Translations under genes and position numbers: made by a program
Shown: piece after piece, positions 56,569-64,000 of the stretch
Layout of the letters: each line of letters opens with the position of its first letter
How positions within the stretch are numbered: the first letter of the stretch is position 1
Notes under the pieces: model-generated
Told to the model about the DNA's origin: nothing
The model's database searches: none
The model's input: the letters and a program-made list of their open reading frames with translations, nothing else
Assembly: GCA_016708825.1 (NCBI GenBank)
Contig: JADJEZ010000010.1
Coordinates: forward strand, 1-64,000
Length of the DNA stretch: 64,000 nt
Source: Betaproteobacteria bacterium
GTDB taxonomy: Bacteria > Pseudomonadota > Gammaproteobacteria > Burkholderiales > Usitatibacteraceae
Reading direction: 5' to 3'

Positions 56569-57692
56569 CCGGGAAGCGCCGCCTCGACCGAGTACACGTG
56601 GGGCAGGTGCAGGCACAGGCAATGCCAGCGTGCCCCCTCGTCGAAACTCGCCCAGACCTCGCCCCCGGTGGTGCCGAAATACAGACCCACGGGATCGAGC
56701 GCGTCGGCGCCCATGGCCTGGCGTTTCACGGTGAACCACGCCTGCCCCTTCGGCAACCCTTGGTCCATCCGCTTCCACGACCGCCCGGCGTTGCGCGTGC
56801 CGTAGACGGCCGGCCGGCCGCCGATCGGCGTCCTGGGCCACACGGTGGTCCCGTCCATCGGGAAGACCCAGGCCACGGCGGGATCGCGCGGGTGCAGGAC
56901 CATCGGGAACCCGATGTCGCCGATTCGCGCCGGCATGCTCGCGTCGATCCGCTCTTAGCGGTCTTGCGCGCGCTGGAGCCGGTAGATGCCGCAATGGTTC
57001 TGCTGGTAAACCACGTCGCGGGCGGTGGGGTGGACCCGGAGGCAGTGCGGATCGTGTCCGAATTCCGCGGCGGGGTCCGGGAGAAAATCGGCGGCGCAGC
57101 CGCGGTTCAGCGGCGTCCACGTCGCGCCGCTGTCGCGCGACTCGAATACGCCTCCCCCCGACAGCCCGATGTAGAGATGCGCGCTGTCGAACGGGTCGAC
57201 GTTGATCGAGTGCAGCGTGCCCCCATCCGGCGGCGCGTCCTGGGGGCCCCCTATCCACTTGCGCCGGTCGGGGTGCGCGTTGAAACCCTGCACGCCGCGC
57301 CAGGTGACGCCCCCGTCTTCCGACACGAAGAGCGCCTGCGGCGAGGTGCCCGCGTACCATCGTCCGGGCTCGTCGGCATGCCCCGGCGCCAGCCAGAACA
57401 CGTGGCTCACGCTTTCGCCGGTTTCGCCGGGCCGAGCCTTGGGGAACGCCGGCGGTGCCTTCGCCTCCTTCCACGTCTTCCCCGCGTCGATCGAGCGGAA
57501 TACGGTGGGGCCGAGGTGCCCCGCACGCACGGCGGCGAGCATTGTCCGCCCGTCGCGCGGATCCAGGACGGCGTGATTGACCACCTGCCCGAGGAAATGC
57601 GGGCCTTCCATCGACCAGCTTCGCCGGTCGCGGCCTGCCTTGAGAACGAAGAGCCCCTTGCGCGTGCCGACCAGGACCGCGAGTCGGGGCAT
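56565..57692 (-). CDS. BNR/YCF48-like beta-propeller protein interrupted by in-frame TAA
   Basis: A 375-codon gene for a sialidase-type or YCF48-like beta-propeller. Repeats with the BNR Asp-box are visible: SIDAGKTW, SEDGGVTW, SRDSGATW, TRNAGRSW. It opens MPRLAVLVGTRKGLFVLKAG. An in-frame TAA occurs at codon 246 (56,955-56,957), where Trp would be expected in a W-E-R-I-D context. After it the frame continues with conserved sequence through the MoaD/ThiS-like overlap. This is a point change rather than a frameshift, so it could be a real truncation, a recent mutation or an error. No signal peptide is visible. Cleavage activity is not implied; propellers of this type often act as assembly factors. 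Confidence 0.75.
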
Positions 57693-57734
57693 CGTGGGGA
57701 GTGGCCGGACGGGAAGGCGCTTCTCGCGCCCCGC

Positions 57735-58538
57735 CTAGCTGTCCTTCTTGATGAAGGAACGCAGCGACCCGAGCAGGCCGCGCTTCTCGTCCGCGGCGGG
57801 AGGCGCCGACTCCTTCGGGACGACGTAATTCGGATCGAACTTGGGCTTGGGCTTGGGCGCGGGGGCTACCGGGGCCCTCTGGTTGAGCGTCGAGCGCTTC
57901 ACGATCTCGTTCCACTCGTTCGGCCGGCCGATGAAGTACTTCGCGAACTCCTCGACCGCCTTGTCGTTCAACTCGAGCGCCATCAGCTGGAAGACATCGA
58001 TGGTGAAGTCGCCGACGTTCTTCGCCATGATCTTCAACTTCCCCGTCTCGTGGTCGCCCTCGAACTTGGCCTGCACGCGGAAGTCGCACTTCACCTCGAA
58101 CATCTCGTGGGTGATGACCTTGCGCTGGTCGCGGAACTGCTCGCTCTTGTGCTCGATGTTGAACTGCCAGAGGATGTTCCTGAACTTCTCCATGTCGTCC
58201 GGGCCCTTCTTGATCGTGAGGACCTGGTCGGAGGCGCTGCGCGTGGCGAGGTGCACCTCGCCGTAGTAATCCTTGTCGATGAAGTGCTTGCTGCGGAAGT
58301 CGGCGAAGAAGTCCTTGAAGGTGAGCCCGGTGATATCGCCCACCGTCGGAAGCTTGTAGACGAACGGGCAGGGCATCTTCACGAGGTTCAGCTGCTTGCC
58401 CAGGTCGTTCATGTAGAGGAACGCCCGGCGCAGGGCATGGTCGACCGCCACGGCGTTCGACCGCAGACTCTCGGTGCGGTCGGTGTCCTGCGCCTTGAGG
58501 GCGTCGGCCTGTTTCTTGAGATCGTCCAGAAGTCCCAC
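57735..58538 (-). CDS. Conserved-looking protein of unknown function
   Basis: A 267-aa cytoplasmic-type protein I do not recognise. It opens GLLDDLKKQADALKAQ, a charged helix, and carries a mixed alpha/beta core (about 50-205: NLVKMPCPFVYKLP, DFFADFRSKHF, IEHKSEQFRDQRKVI, GDFTIDVFQLMALELNDKAV). The tail is Pro/Lys-rich (about 215-250). The GTG at 58,538 has a strong ribosome-binding site (ggaggagc), better supported than any ATG nearby. It diverges from glpK (81 bp apart) and lies 42 bp upstream of the BNR-repeat gene on the same strand. Confidence 0.6.
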   Translation of the reverse strand: MGLLDDLKKQADALKAQDTDRTESLRSNAVAVDHALRRAFLYMNDLGKQLNLVKMPCPFVYKLPTVGDITGLTFKDFFADFRSKHFIDKDYYGEVHLATRSASDQVLTIKKGPDDMEKFRNILWQFNIEHKSEQFRDQRKVITHEMFEVKCDFRVQAKFEGDHETGKLKIMAKNVGDFTIDVFQLMALELNDKAVEEFAKYFIGRPNEWNEIVKRSTLNQRAPVAPAPKPKPKFDPNYVVPKESAPPAADEKRGLLGSLRSFIKKDS

Positions 58539-58619
58539 TTGGATGCTCCTCCGCGGCCTCGTGAGGGCCGTCTCCGGGATTATCGTATCATCGTCGGCCC
58601 GCCCGCAGGTCCCAAGTCG

Positions 58620-60110
58620 ATGAAAGCCATACTCGCCCTCGACCAGGGAACGACCAGTTCCCGAGCGATCGTATTCGACCGGGCCGGGTTGCCCGTTACC
58701 ACCGTCCAGCAAGAATTTCGCCAGATATTCCCGCAACCGGGCTGGGTCGAGCACGACCCGGAAGAAATATTTTCCTCGCAGCGCGACGTCGCGGCCCGGG
58801 CGCTGCGGCAATCCGGGCTGGGCGCCCCGGAGATCGCCGCGGTTTCCATTGCCAACCAGCGTGAGACGACGGTGCTTTGGGACCGGTCCACCGGGCGTGC
58901 GCTGGCCAACGCCATCGTGTGGCAGGACCGACGCACCGCGTCTCGATGTGACGCGCTCCGGCACGCGGGGCATGAAGCCGGGTTCCGGGAGAAGACCGGT
59001 CTCGAGCTCGACGCGTACTTTTCGGGAACGAAGCTCGCCTGGCTCCTGGACACCGTTCCCGGGGCCCGCGCGCGCGCCGAGCGGGGCGAACTCGCTTTCG
59101 GGACCATAGACTCCTGGCTCGCCTGGCGCCTCACCGGCGGCGAGGCGCACGTCACCGACGCGAGCAACGCCTCGCGCACCCTCCTCTTCAACATCCACAC
59201 GCTCGACTGGGACGACGCGCTGCTCGCCATCCTGGACATTCCGCGCGCACTGCTGCCGCGGGTGGTGGCCGGGGGCGAGATCGTCGGCAGGACGCGTTGC
59301 GCAGGCCTCCCGGAGGGAATTCCGATCGCCGCGCTTGCCGGGGACCAGCCTGCTGCGCTCTTCGGGCAAGCCTGCCACTTCGCCGGTCTCGCCAAGAACA
59401 CCTACGGGACCGGCTGCTTCCTGCTCATGAACACGGGCGAACGCCCGTCGCCCTCGCGCCATCGGCTGCTCACGTCCGTGGCCTGGCGGCGCGGCGACGG
59501 GGCGCACTACGCGCTCGAGGGCAGCGTGTTCGTCGGCGGCGCCGCCGTGCAGTGGCTTCGCGACGGCCTCGGGATCATCGCGCGCGCCGAGGACGTGGGC
59601 CCGCTGGCCGCCAGCGTGCCCGACTCCGGCGGCGTGCACTTCGTCCCGGCTCTCGCCGGGCTGGGCTCGCCCTACTGGGATCCGCGCGCGCGCGGCACGA
59701 TCGTCGGTCTTTCGCGGGGCGCGACGGCTGCCCACCTCGCGCGCGCCACGCTCGAGGCGATCGCCTTCCAGAGCGCCGAACTGGTGGCGGCCATGGCGGC
59801 CGATTCGGGCATCGCGCTCTCCGAACTGCGGGTCGACGGGGGCGCCACCGCGAACGACCTCCTCATGCAGATCCAGGCCGATCTCCTCGGCGTGCCCGTC
59901 GTGCGGCCGCGGGTCACCGAAACGACGGCGCTGGGAGCCGCCTATCTCGCGGGCCTGGCAGTGGGCTTCTGGGAAGACGAATCGGAAATCGCCTCGCTCT
60001 GGATCCGCGAGCGCACGTTCGACCCGGCAATCCCCGGCGATCTCGCGGCCGAACGTCTCGCGCAATGGCGGCGCGCAGTCGAACGATCGCGCGACTGGGC
60101 GAAAGACTAG
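58620..60110 (+). CDS. glpK: Glycerol kinase
   Basis: Phosphorylates glycerol to glycerol-3-phosphate, the substrate also imported by Ugp. The 496-aa FGGY-family kinase opens with ALDQGTTSSRAIVFD, has INQRE-like sequence (SIANQRETTVLWDRSTG), the conserved TYGTGCFLL and the late ELRVDGGATANDLLMQIQADLLG. The frame is complete and the length is normal. ATG at 58,620. It is convergent with orn (4-bp overlap of ends). The ugp genes lie nearby on the opposite strand. Confidence 0.97.
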   Translation: MKAILALDQGTTSSRAIVFDRAGLPVTTVQQEFRQIFPQPGWVEHDPEEIFSSQRDVAARALRQSGLGAPEIAAVSIANQRETTVLWDRSTGRALANAIVWQDRRTASRCDALRHAGHEAGFREKTGLELDAYFSGTKLAWLLDTVPGARARAERGELAFGTIDSWLAWRLTGGEAHVTDASNASRTLLFNIHTLDWDDALLAILDIPRALLPRVVAGGEIVGRTRCAGLPEGIPIAALAGDQPAALFGQACHFAGLAKNTYGTGCFLLMNTGERPSPSRHRLLTSVAWRRGDGAHYALEGSVFVGGAAVQWLRDGLGIIARAEDVGPLAASVPDSGGVHFVPALAGLGSPYWDPRARGTIVGLSRGATAAHLARATLEAIAFQSAELVAAMAADSGIALSELRVDGGATANDLLMQIQADLLGVPVVRPRVTETTALGAAYLAGLAVGFWEDESEIASLWIRERTFDPAIPGDLAAERLAQWRRAVERSRDWAKD

Positions 60111-60667
60111 CCTTCGACGGGCTCCGCGCGCAGGAAGGTGCGGCGATAGTGGCGCAGTTCCTCGATGGACTCGTGGACGTCGGCGAGCGCCTCGTGCTTG
60201 GATTCCTTCACGACGCCGGCCAGCACCTCCGGCCGCCATCGCCTCGCGAGCTCCTTCAGGGTGGAGACGTCCACGATGCGGTAGTGGAGATAGGCTTCGA
60301 AGGCCGGCATGTAGCGCGCCATGAAGCGGCGATCCTGGTGCACCGTGTTGCCGGCGAGCGGCGCCGTCCCGGACGCGACGTGGAGCTTCAGGAAGTCGAG
60401 GATCATCGACTCGACCTCGGCCTCGCTGAACTTCGAGGCGCGCACCTTGTCGATAAGGCCGGAACGTCCGTGCGTGCCCTTGTTCCAGGAGTCCATGGCA
60501 TCGAGCACTTCGTCGGGCTGGTGGACCACCCAGACGGGCGCCTCCGCGATCGTGTTGAGTTCCCCGTCGGTCACGACGAGGGCCACTTCGAGGATGCGGT
60601 CGCGGTCGGGAACGAGCCCCGACATCTCCATGTCGACCCAAACGAGCGGTGCGATGTCCTGTGCCAT
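60107..60667 (-). CDS. orn: Oligoribonuclease
   Basis: The 186-aa 3'-5' exonuclease that finishes mRNA decay and clears pGpG from c-di-GMP breakdown. DEDD active-site residues are visible: WVDMEMSGL at the start, DRRFMARYM (third acidic site), and the final KHEALADVHESIEELRHYR. It diverges from the M48 peptidase gene. It is relevant to the HD-GYP protein in this window, whose product pathway yields GMP dinucleotides. Confidence 0.96.
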   Translation of the reverse strand: MAQDIAPLVWVDMEMSGLVPDRDRILEVALVVTDGELNTIAEAPVWVVHQPDEVLDAMDSWNKGTHGRSGLIDKVRASKFSEAEVESMILDFLKLHVASGTAPLAGNTVHQDRRFMARYMPAFEAYLHYRIVDVSTLKELARRWRPEVLAGVVKESKHEALADVHESIEELRHYRRTFLRAEPVEG

Positions 60668-60728
60668 AGAATGAGAGAGTGATGACGCGACCCGATTGTG
60701 TCACGGGCGCGCGCTTCCACCAAACGCC

Positions 60729-61988
60729 GTGAACGCCTTCGCCACCCTATTCGTCGCCTTCGCCCTCGCCTCCCTCGCCTGGCGCCTGTGGCTGCTCGCC
60801 CGCCACGCCGCGCACGTCGCGCGCCATCGCGACCGCGTGCCCGCGGACTTCGCCGCCGTCGTCCCGCAGGAGGCGCACGCCCGCGCGGCGGACTACACGC
60901 GGGACAAGATCCGCGTCTCCGCGGCGGAAGCGGTGGCCATCGACGGCGCCCTCCTCCTCGCGCTGAGCGTGGGCGGGGGCCTCGCGATGCTCGACGGCCT
61001 CTCCCGTTCGCTCTTGGGCGACGGCTACGCGCGGGATCTCGCCACGGTCTTCGGCGTCGTGGCCGTCGGGGCCATCGCGGCCCTTCCCTTCGACCTCTGG
61101 CGGACCTTCGGCGTGGAGGCGAGGCACGGGTTCAACCAGACCACGCCCGCCACCTTCGCGGCGGACCTCCTCAAGGGCCTGGCGCTCGGCGTCGCGCTGG
61201 GCACGCCGCTCGTCCTGGCGGTGTGCTGGTTCATCGCGGCGACGGGCGCCTGGTGGTGGGTGTGGGCCTGGGTTGCCTGGGTCGCGTTCACGCTGGTCCT
61301 CGTCGCCGTCTTCCCGCGCTGGATCGCGCCGCTCTTCAACCGCTTCACGCCGCTCGAGGAAGGCGAGTTGCGCTCGCGCATCGAGGCGCTGGTGGCGCGC
61401 TGCGGCTTTCGCGCCGAGGGGCTCTTCGTGATGGACGGCTCGAAGCGCTCGAGCCACGGCAACGCCTACTTCACCGGCTTCGGGCGCGACAAGCGCATCG
61501 TGTTCTTCGACACGCTGGTCGAGCGGCTCACGCAGGGCGAGATCGAGGCGGTGCTCGCGCACGAACTCGGCCATTTCGCGCGCGGCCACATCCCGAGGCT
61601 CCTCGCGGTGCGCTTCGCGCTCGCGTTCGGGCTCCTGGCCGTGCTCGGGTGGGCTGCGCGCGAGCCCGCCTTCGCCGCCGCGCTCGGCCTCGCCTCGCCG
61701 CCGCCCACGGGTGCGCTGCTCGCCGCCTTCATGCTGGTGGTGCCCGTCTTCACCTTCCCGTTCCAGCCGCTCGCGAGCCTCCTGTCCCGGCGGCAGGAAT
61801 TCGAGGCCGACGAGTACGCGGCGAGGCATGCGAACGCCGAAGATCTCGTGAGCGCATTGGGCAAGCTCTACCGCGACAACGCGGCCACGCTCACGCCCGA
61901 TCCGTTGCATTCGCTCGTGTATGATTCCCATCCCCCCGCGGCCCTGCGCATCGCCCACCTGAGGCGCCTCGCCGCGAGACCTGCCTGA
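60729..61988 (+). CDS. Membrane M48 metallopeptidase, Ste24-like
   Basis: A 419-aa inner-membrane zinc protease. It has several hydrophobic segments (opening with FATLFVAFALASLAW), an N-terminal extension typical of Ste24/CAAX protease type rather than HtpX, the motif HELGHFARGH (about residue 278) and the downstream EFEADEYAARH. Conserved FDTLVERLTQGEIEAVLAHELG supports the family. GTG start at 60,729. The substrate is unknown. A pterin dehydratase gene follows by 13 bp. Confidence 0.87.
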   Translation: MNAFATLFVAFALASLAWRLWLLARHAAHVARHRDRVPADFAAVVPQEAHARAADYTRDKIRVSAAEAVAIDGALLLALSVGGGLAMLDGLSRSLLGDGYARDLATVFGVVAVGAIAALPFDLWRTFGVEARHGFNQTTPATFAADLLKGLALGVALGTPLVLAVCWFIAATGAWWWVWAWVAWVAFTLVLVAVFPRWIAPLFNRFTPLEEGELRSRIEALVARCGFRAEGLFVMDGSKRSSHGNAYFTGFGRDKRIVFFDTLVERLTQGEIEAVLAHELGHFARGHIPRLLAVRFALAFGLLAVLGWAAREPAFAAALGLASPPPTGALLAAFMLVVPVFTFPFQPLASLLSRRQEFEADEYAARHANAEDLVSALGKLYRDNAATLTPDPLHSLVYDSHPPAALRIAHLRRLAARPA

Positions 61989-62001
61989 AACGGTCCGCGC
62001 C

Positions 62002-62331
62002 ATGAACGAACTCGCCCGCAAGAAATGCATCCCGTGCGAAGGGGGCGTGGCTCCCCTCGCGGACGCCCAGGTCGGCCCGCTGCTCAAGGGGCTTTCCGGC
62101 TGGTCGCGCGAAGGCGACGCCATCGCGAAGACCTTCCTGTTCGCGAACTACCACGAGACCATGGCGTTCGTGAACGCGACCGCGTGGATCTCGCACCGCG
62201 AGGACCACCATCCCGACCTCGCAGTGGGATACAACCGGTGCAAGGTGTCGTACTGGACCCACGCCATCGGCGGCCTGAGCGAGAACGACTTCATCTGCGC
62301 GGCCAAGATCGACGCGCTCCTCGATCTCTAG
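62002..62331 (+). CDS. phhB: 4a-Hydroxytetrahydrobiopterin dehydratase
   Basis: A 109-aa pterin-4a-carbinolamine dehydratase, which regenerates dihydrobiopterin after aromatic hydroxylation. The active-site signature is visible in HREDHHPDLAVGYNRCKVSYWTH (conserved residues HHPDL, W and H). The N-terminal PCEGG and C-terminal GGLSENDFICAAKI are typical. It is placed between the M48 peptidase and rsgA, 13 bp from each. No phenylalanine hydroxylase gene is in view. Confidence 0.95.
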   Translation: MNELARKKCIPCEGGVAPLADAQVGPLLKGLSGWSREGDAIAKTFLFANYHETMAFVNATAWISHREDHHPDLAVGYNRCKVSYWTHAIGGLSENDFICAAKIDALLDL

Positions 62332-62344
62332 GCCCGGGGCGTCC

Positions 62345-63270
62345 GTGACGACCCGGCGCGAGAGGGAACAGCAGGTCGTCGTCGAGGGTCGCGTCGTGGC
62401 CGATTTCGGGCGCGAGTGCCTCGTCGAGATGGCCGACCGCCGCCAGATCGTCTGCACGCGCAAGGGCCGCAAGCAGGACGCGGCCTGCGGCGACTTCGTG
62501 GATGTCCGCCTCACCGGCTCCGCGCAGGGTTCCATCGAGCGCGTGGGCACGCGGCGCAACATCCTCTTTCGCTCCGACCAGTGGAAGGAGAAGACGCTCG
62601 CCGCGAACGTCGACCAGGCGGTGATCCTGCTCGCGCCGAAGCCCGTCTTCAGCGAGGCGTTCCTGAACCTGAGCCTGGTGGCCTGCGAGGCCGCCGGCAT
62701 CCCGGCGATCATCGCGCTCAACAAGTCCGACCTTCCCGAGCATGCCGAGTCCCGCCGCTCGCTCGATGCGTGGGAGAAGATCGGCTACACGGTCATCTCG
62801 ATGTCGGCCAAATTCGACACCGCAGCACTCCTGCCGCTTCTGGAGGACAAGATCACCCTTCTCGTCGGGCAGAGCGGCATGGGCAAGTCGCGCACCGTCA
62901 ACGCGCTCGTGATGAACGAGGTCGCCCGCGTGGGCGAGATCTCGGCCTCACTCGGGATCGGCACGCACACGACCACGTTCTCGCGCATGTTCCGGCTGGA
63001 CCGCGACGCGGCCATCATCGACACCCCGGGCTTCCAGTCCTTCGGCCTCTTCCACCTGACCGAGGGCCAGATCGCGGAGGCGATGCGCGAATTCGGCCCC
63101 TGGCTCGGCGCCTGCAAGTTCAACGACTGCGTGCACCTGACGGAGCCGGTTGCGCCATCGTCGCGGCCGCGGGAAAGGGTGCCGTTTCCGCCGAGCGCCT
63201 GTCCTTCTACCAGGTGCTCATCGAGCAGCACCGGGAGCTGCACGACCAGCACCCCGACTGGTCGCGCTAG
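62345..63270 (+). CDS. rsgA: Ribosome biogenesis GTPase RsgA (frameshifted near 3' end)
   Basis: A circularly permuted GTPase that helps mature the 30S subunit. The motifs appear in permuted order: NKSD (G4), then GQSGMGKS (P-loop), then DTPG (G3). An N-terminal OB fold precedes them. The C-terminal zinc site is CKFNDCVHLTEPGC. The frame breaks near 63,140 (one base lost before GCAI); the other frame then reads GCAIVAAAGKGAVSAERLSFYQ and ends at 63,270. The restored protein is 308 aa, as expected. GTG start at 62,345. Likely a sequence error. Confidence 0.93.
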
Positions 63271-63327
63271 CTGCCCGCTCTACGACCGCTGTTCACGCGG
63301 CGGCGGCGAAACGGGCAGCCGCTCGCA

Positions 63328-64000
63328 TCAGTGATTGACCTGCCACGCGATGGTCAGCGTGCCGCCGTCGATGTTCCTGGTCAGCGTTCCCGATTGAACC
63401 GGGCCCTTGACCGGGCCCCACGGGTTCGGAAAGACGCGCTGGGTGAGACCGACCGGCAACTTGTCCTCGATCGTGCCGGCCTTGTAGCCGGTCCTGACCG
63501 TCTTCCTGTTGAAGAGAACGGGCGCGGCCTCGTTGAAGCGATACTGCGTCTGATTCCTCGCGAGATCGTTCTCGATGTAAACGGCAAGCCAGCCCTTCTC
63601 GCCGCCTTCGGGGATGAGCGCCGAGCCGGTGACCGTCGACTTCGCCGTGTAGGACAGGTTTCCCCCGTCCTTGATGTCGGCATCGTACAGGTCGCTCGCC
63701 GAGAACGACCCGCTGCACGACTTCGGAATCCAGACCTGGACCGCACCCTCCGCCTGCGCGGCCGCTGGCGCGACGTCCTGTTCGGCCATCTTCTGCGCGA
63801 GCGCCATCAGGCAGGCCTGGTTGCCCTTGCACCTGGCGTGCTCCTTCTCGAGACCGGCCATGACGGGATCCTTCCGTTTCATCGCCTTTTCCTGCTGCTT
63901 GGTCGGGCCGTCAAGTCCGTAAGGGCCGACCACGCTCGCCTCGAGCCGGCACCGGCCCTTGAGGACACGGTTCACCGCGCTCGACGTCGTGGCGTTCCGC
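63328..64000 (-). CDS. Protein of unknown function, 5' partial
   Basis: The open frame runs off the right edge of the window, so the N-terminus is not visible. About 223 residues are seen. The N-terminal portion contains a charged helix (KKQQEKAM-like) and GLEKEHARCKGNQACLMAL with paired cysteines. The C-terminal two-thirds is beta-rich (QVWIPKSCSGSFSASDLYDADIK, GWLAVYIENDLARNQTQYRF, GTLTRNIDGGTLTIAWQVNH). The style suggests an exported protein, but the signal region is not in view. I do not recognise it. Confidence 0.55.
   Translation of the reverse strand, partial: RNATTSSAVNRVLKGRCRLEASVVGPYGLDGPTKQQEKAMKRKDPVMAGLEKEHARCKGNQACLMALAQKMAEQDVAPAAAQAEGAVQVWIPKSCSGSFSASDLYDADIKDGGNLSYTAKSTVTGSALIPEGGEKGWLAVYIENDLARNQTQYRFNEAAPVLFNRKTVRTGYKAGTIEDKLPVGLTQRVFPNPWGPVKGPVQSGTLTRNIDGGTLTIAWQVNH

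Noticed and set aside
56955..56957. Stop-codon reassignment or selenocysteine-like recoding in the BNR gene
   Set aside because: The codon is TAA, not TGA, and TAA ends other genes normally. A point mutation or sequence error is simpler.

Overview
The window looks like a chromosomal segment of a high-GC betaproteobacterium. The lptF / pepA / holC / small acidic protein / valS block, moaC beside a BepA-type peptidase, a lipoyl-domain-bearing E3 downstream of aceE-aceF, a ChrB-ChrA pair and a sigma54-type pilin promoter with a TfpX-like neighbour all fit Burkholderiales/Nitrosomonadales relatives. No phage, transposase, CRISPR array or rRNA operon is visible. The only RNA gene I can support is tRNA-Ser(GGA).

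Layout: (1) 1-2,111, a phosphonate/phosphate-type ABC importer (partial ATPase, two PhnE-like permeases). (2) 2,227-5,736, a giant flavoprotein joining a glutamate-synthase-small-subunit-like half to a ferredoxin-NADP-reductase-like half. (3) 5,769-6,492, a small membrane protein, tRNA-Ser and a 43-bp duplicate of that tRNA's 5' half. (4) 6,493-12,753, lptF diverging from pepA-holC-unknown-valS. (5) 12,789-17,970, an MFS exporter, enoyl-CoA hydratase, short-chain dehydrogenase, then rhodanese-ChrB and ChrA. (6) 17,980-21,197, moaC diverging from a BepA-like protease followed by soxX and soxA without the rest of a sox cluster. (7) 21,266-24,409, a MacAB-type efflux system. (8) 24,423-25,842, a TfpX-like accessory protein and a type IV pilin behind a sigma54 promoter. 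(9) 26,011-35,781, a six-gene operon (PP2C phosphatase, double-FHA protein, metallo-beta-lactamase phosphodiesterase, GAF-containing GspE/PilB ATPase, GAF/HD-GYP protein, membrane spermidine-synthase-like protein). (10) 36,149-42,054, the pyruvate dehydrogenase genes aceE-aceF-lpdA. (11) 42,074-47,732, alaS followed by DUF3422, NUDIX, GAF and VOC genes. (12) 47,989-51,906, cspA, then recX, recA, lexA, pncC and an acetyltransferase. (13) 51,912-60,110, the glycerol-3-phosphate importer ugpBAEC, a small beta-grasp protein, a BNR-repeat protein, an unknown protein and glpK. (14) 60,107-64,000, orn, an M48 peptidase, a pterin dehydratase, rsgA and a partial unknown secreted-type protein.

Functional themes are glycerol phosphate uptake plus glycerol phosphorylation (ugp + glpK), pyruvate entry into the TCA cycle, SOS control (lexA-recA-recX behind twin GAAC-N4-GTTC operators), type IV pilus control, and a signalling operon combining protein phosphatase, FHA, cyclic-nucleotide and c-di-GMP modules.

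Many conserved genes are broken by one-base frame changes: phnE1, pepA, the MFS gene, tfpX, aceE, aceF, lpdA, the DUF3422 gene, recA and rsgA. Several breaks lie in or beside G/C runs. Because recA, aceE and rsgA are hit and both halves remain fully conserved, I read most of these as sequence-quality errors rather than pseudogenes, and I annotate the full gene span in each case.
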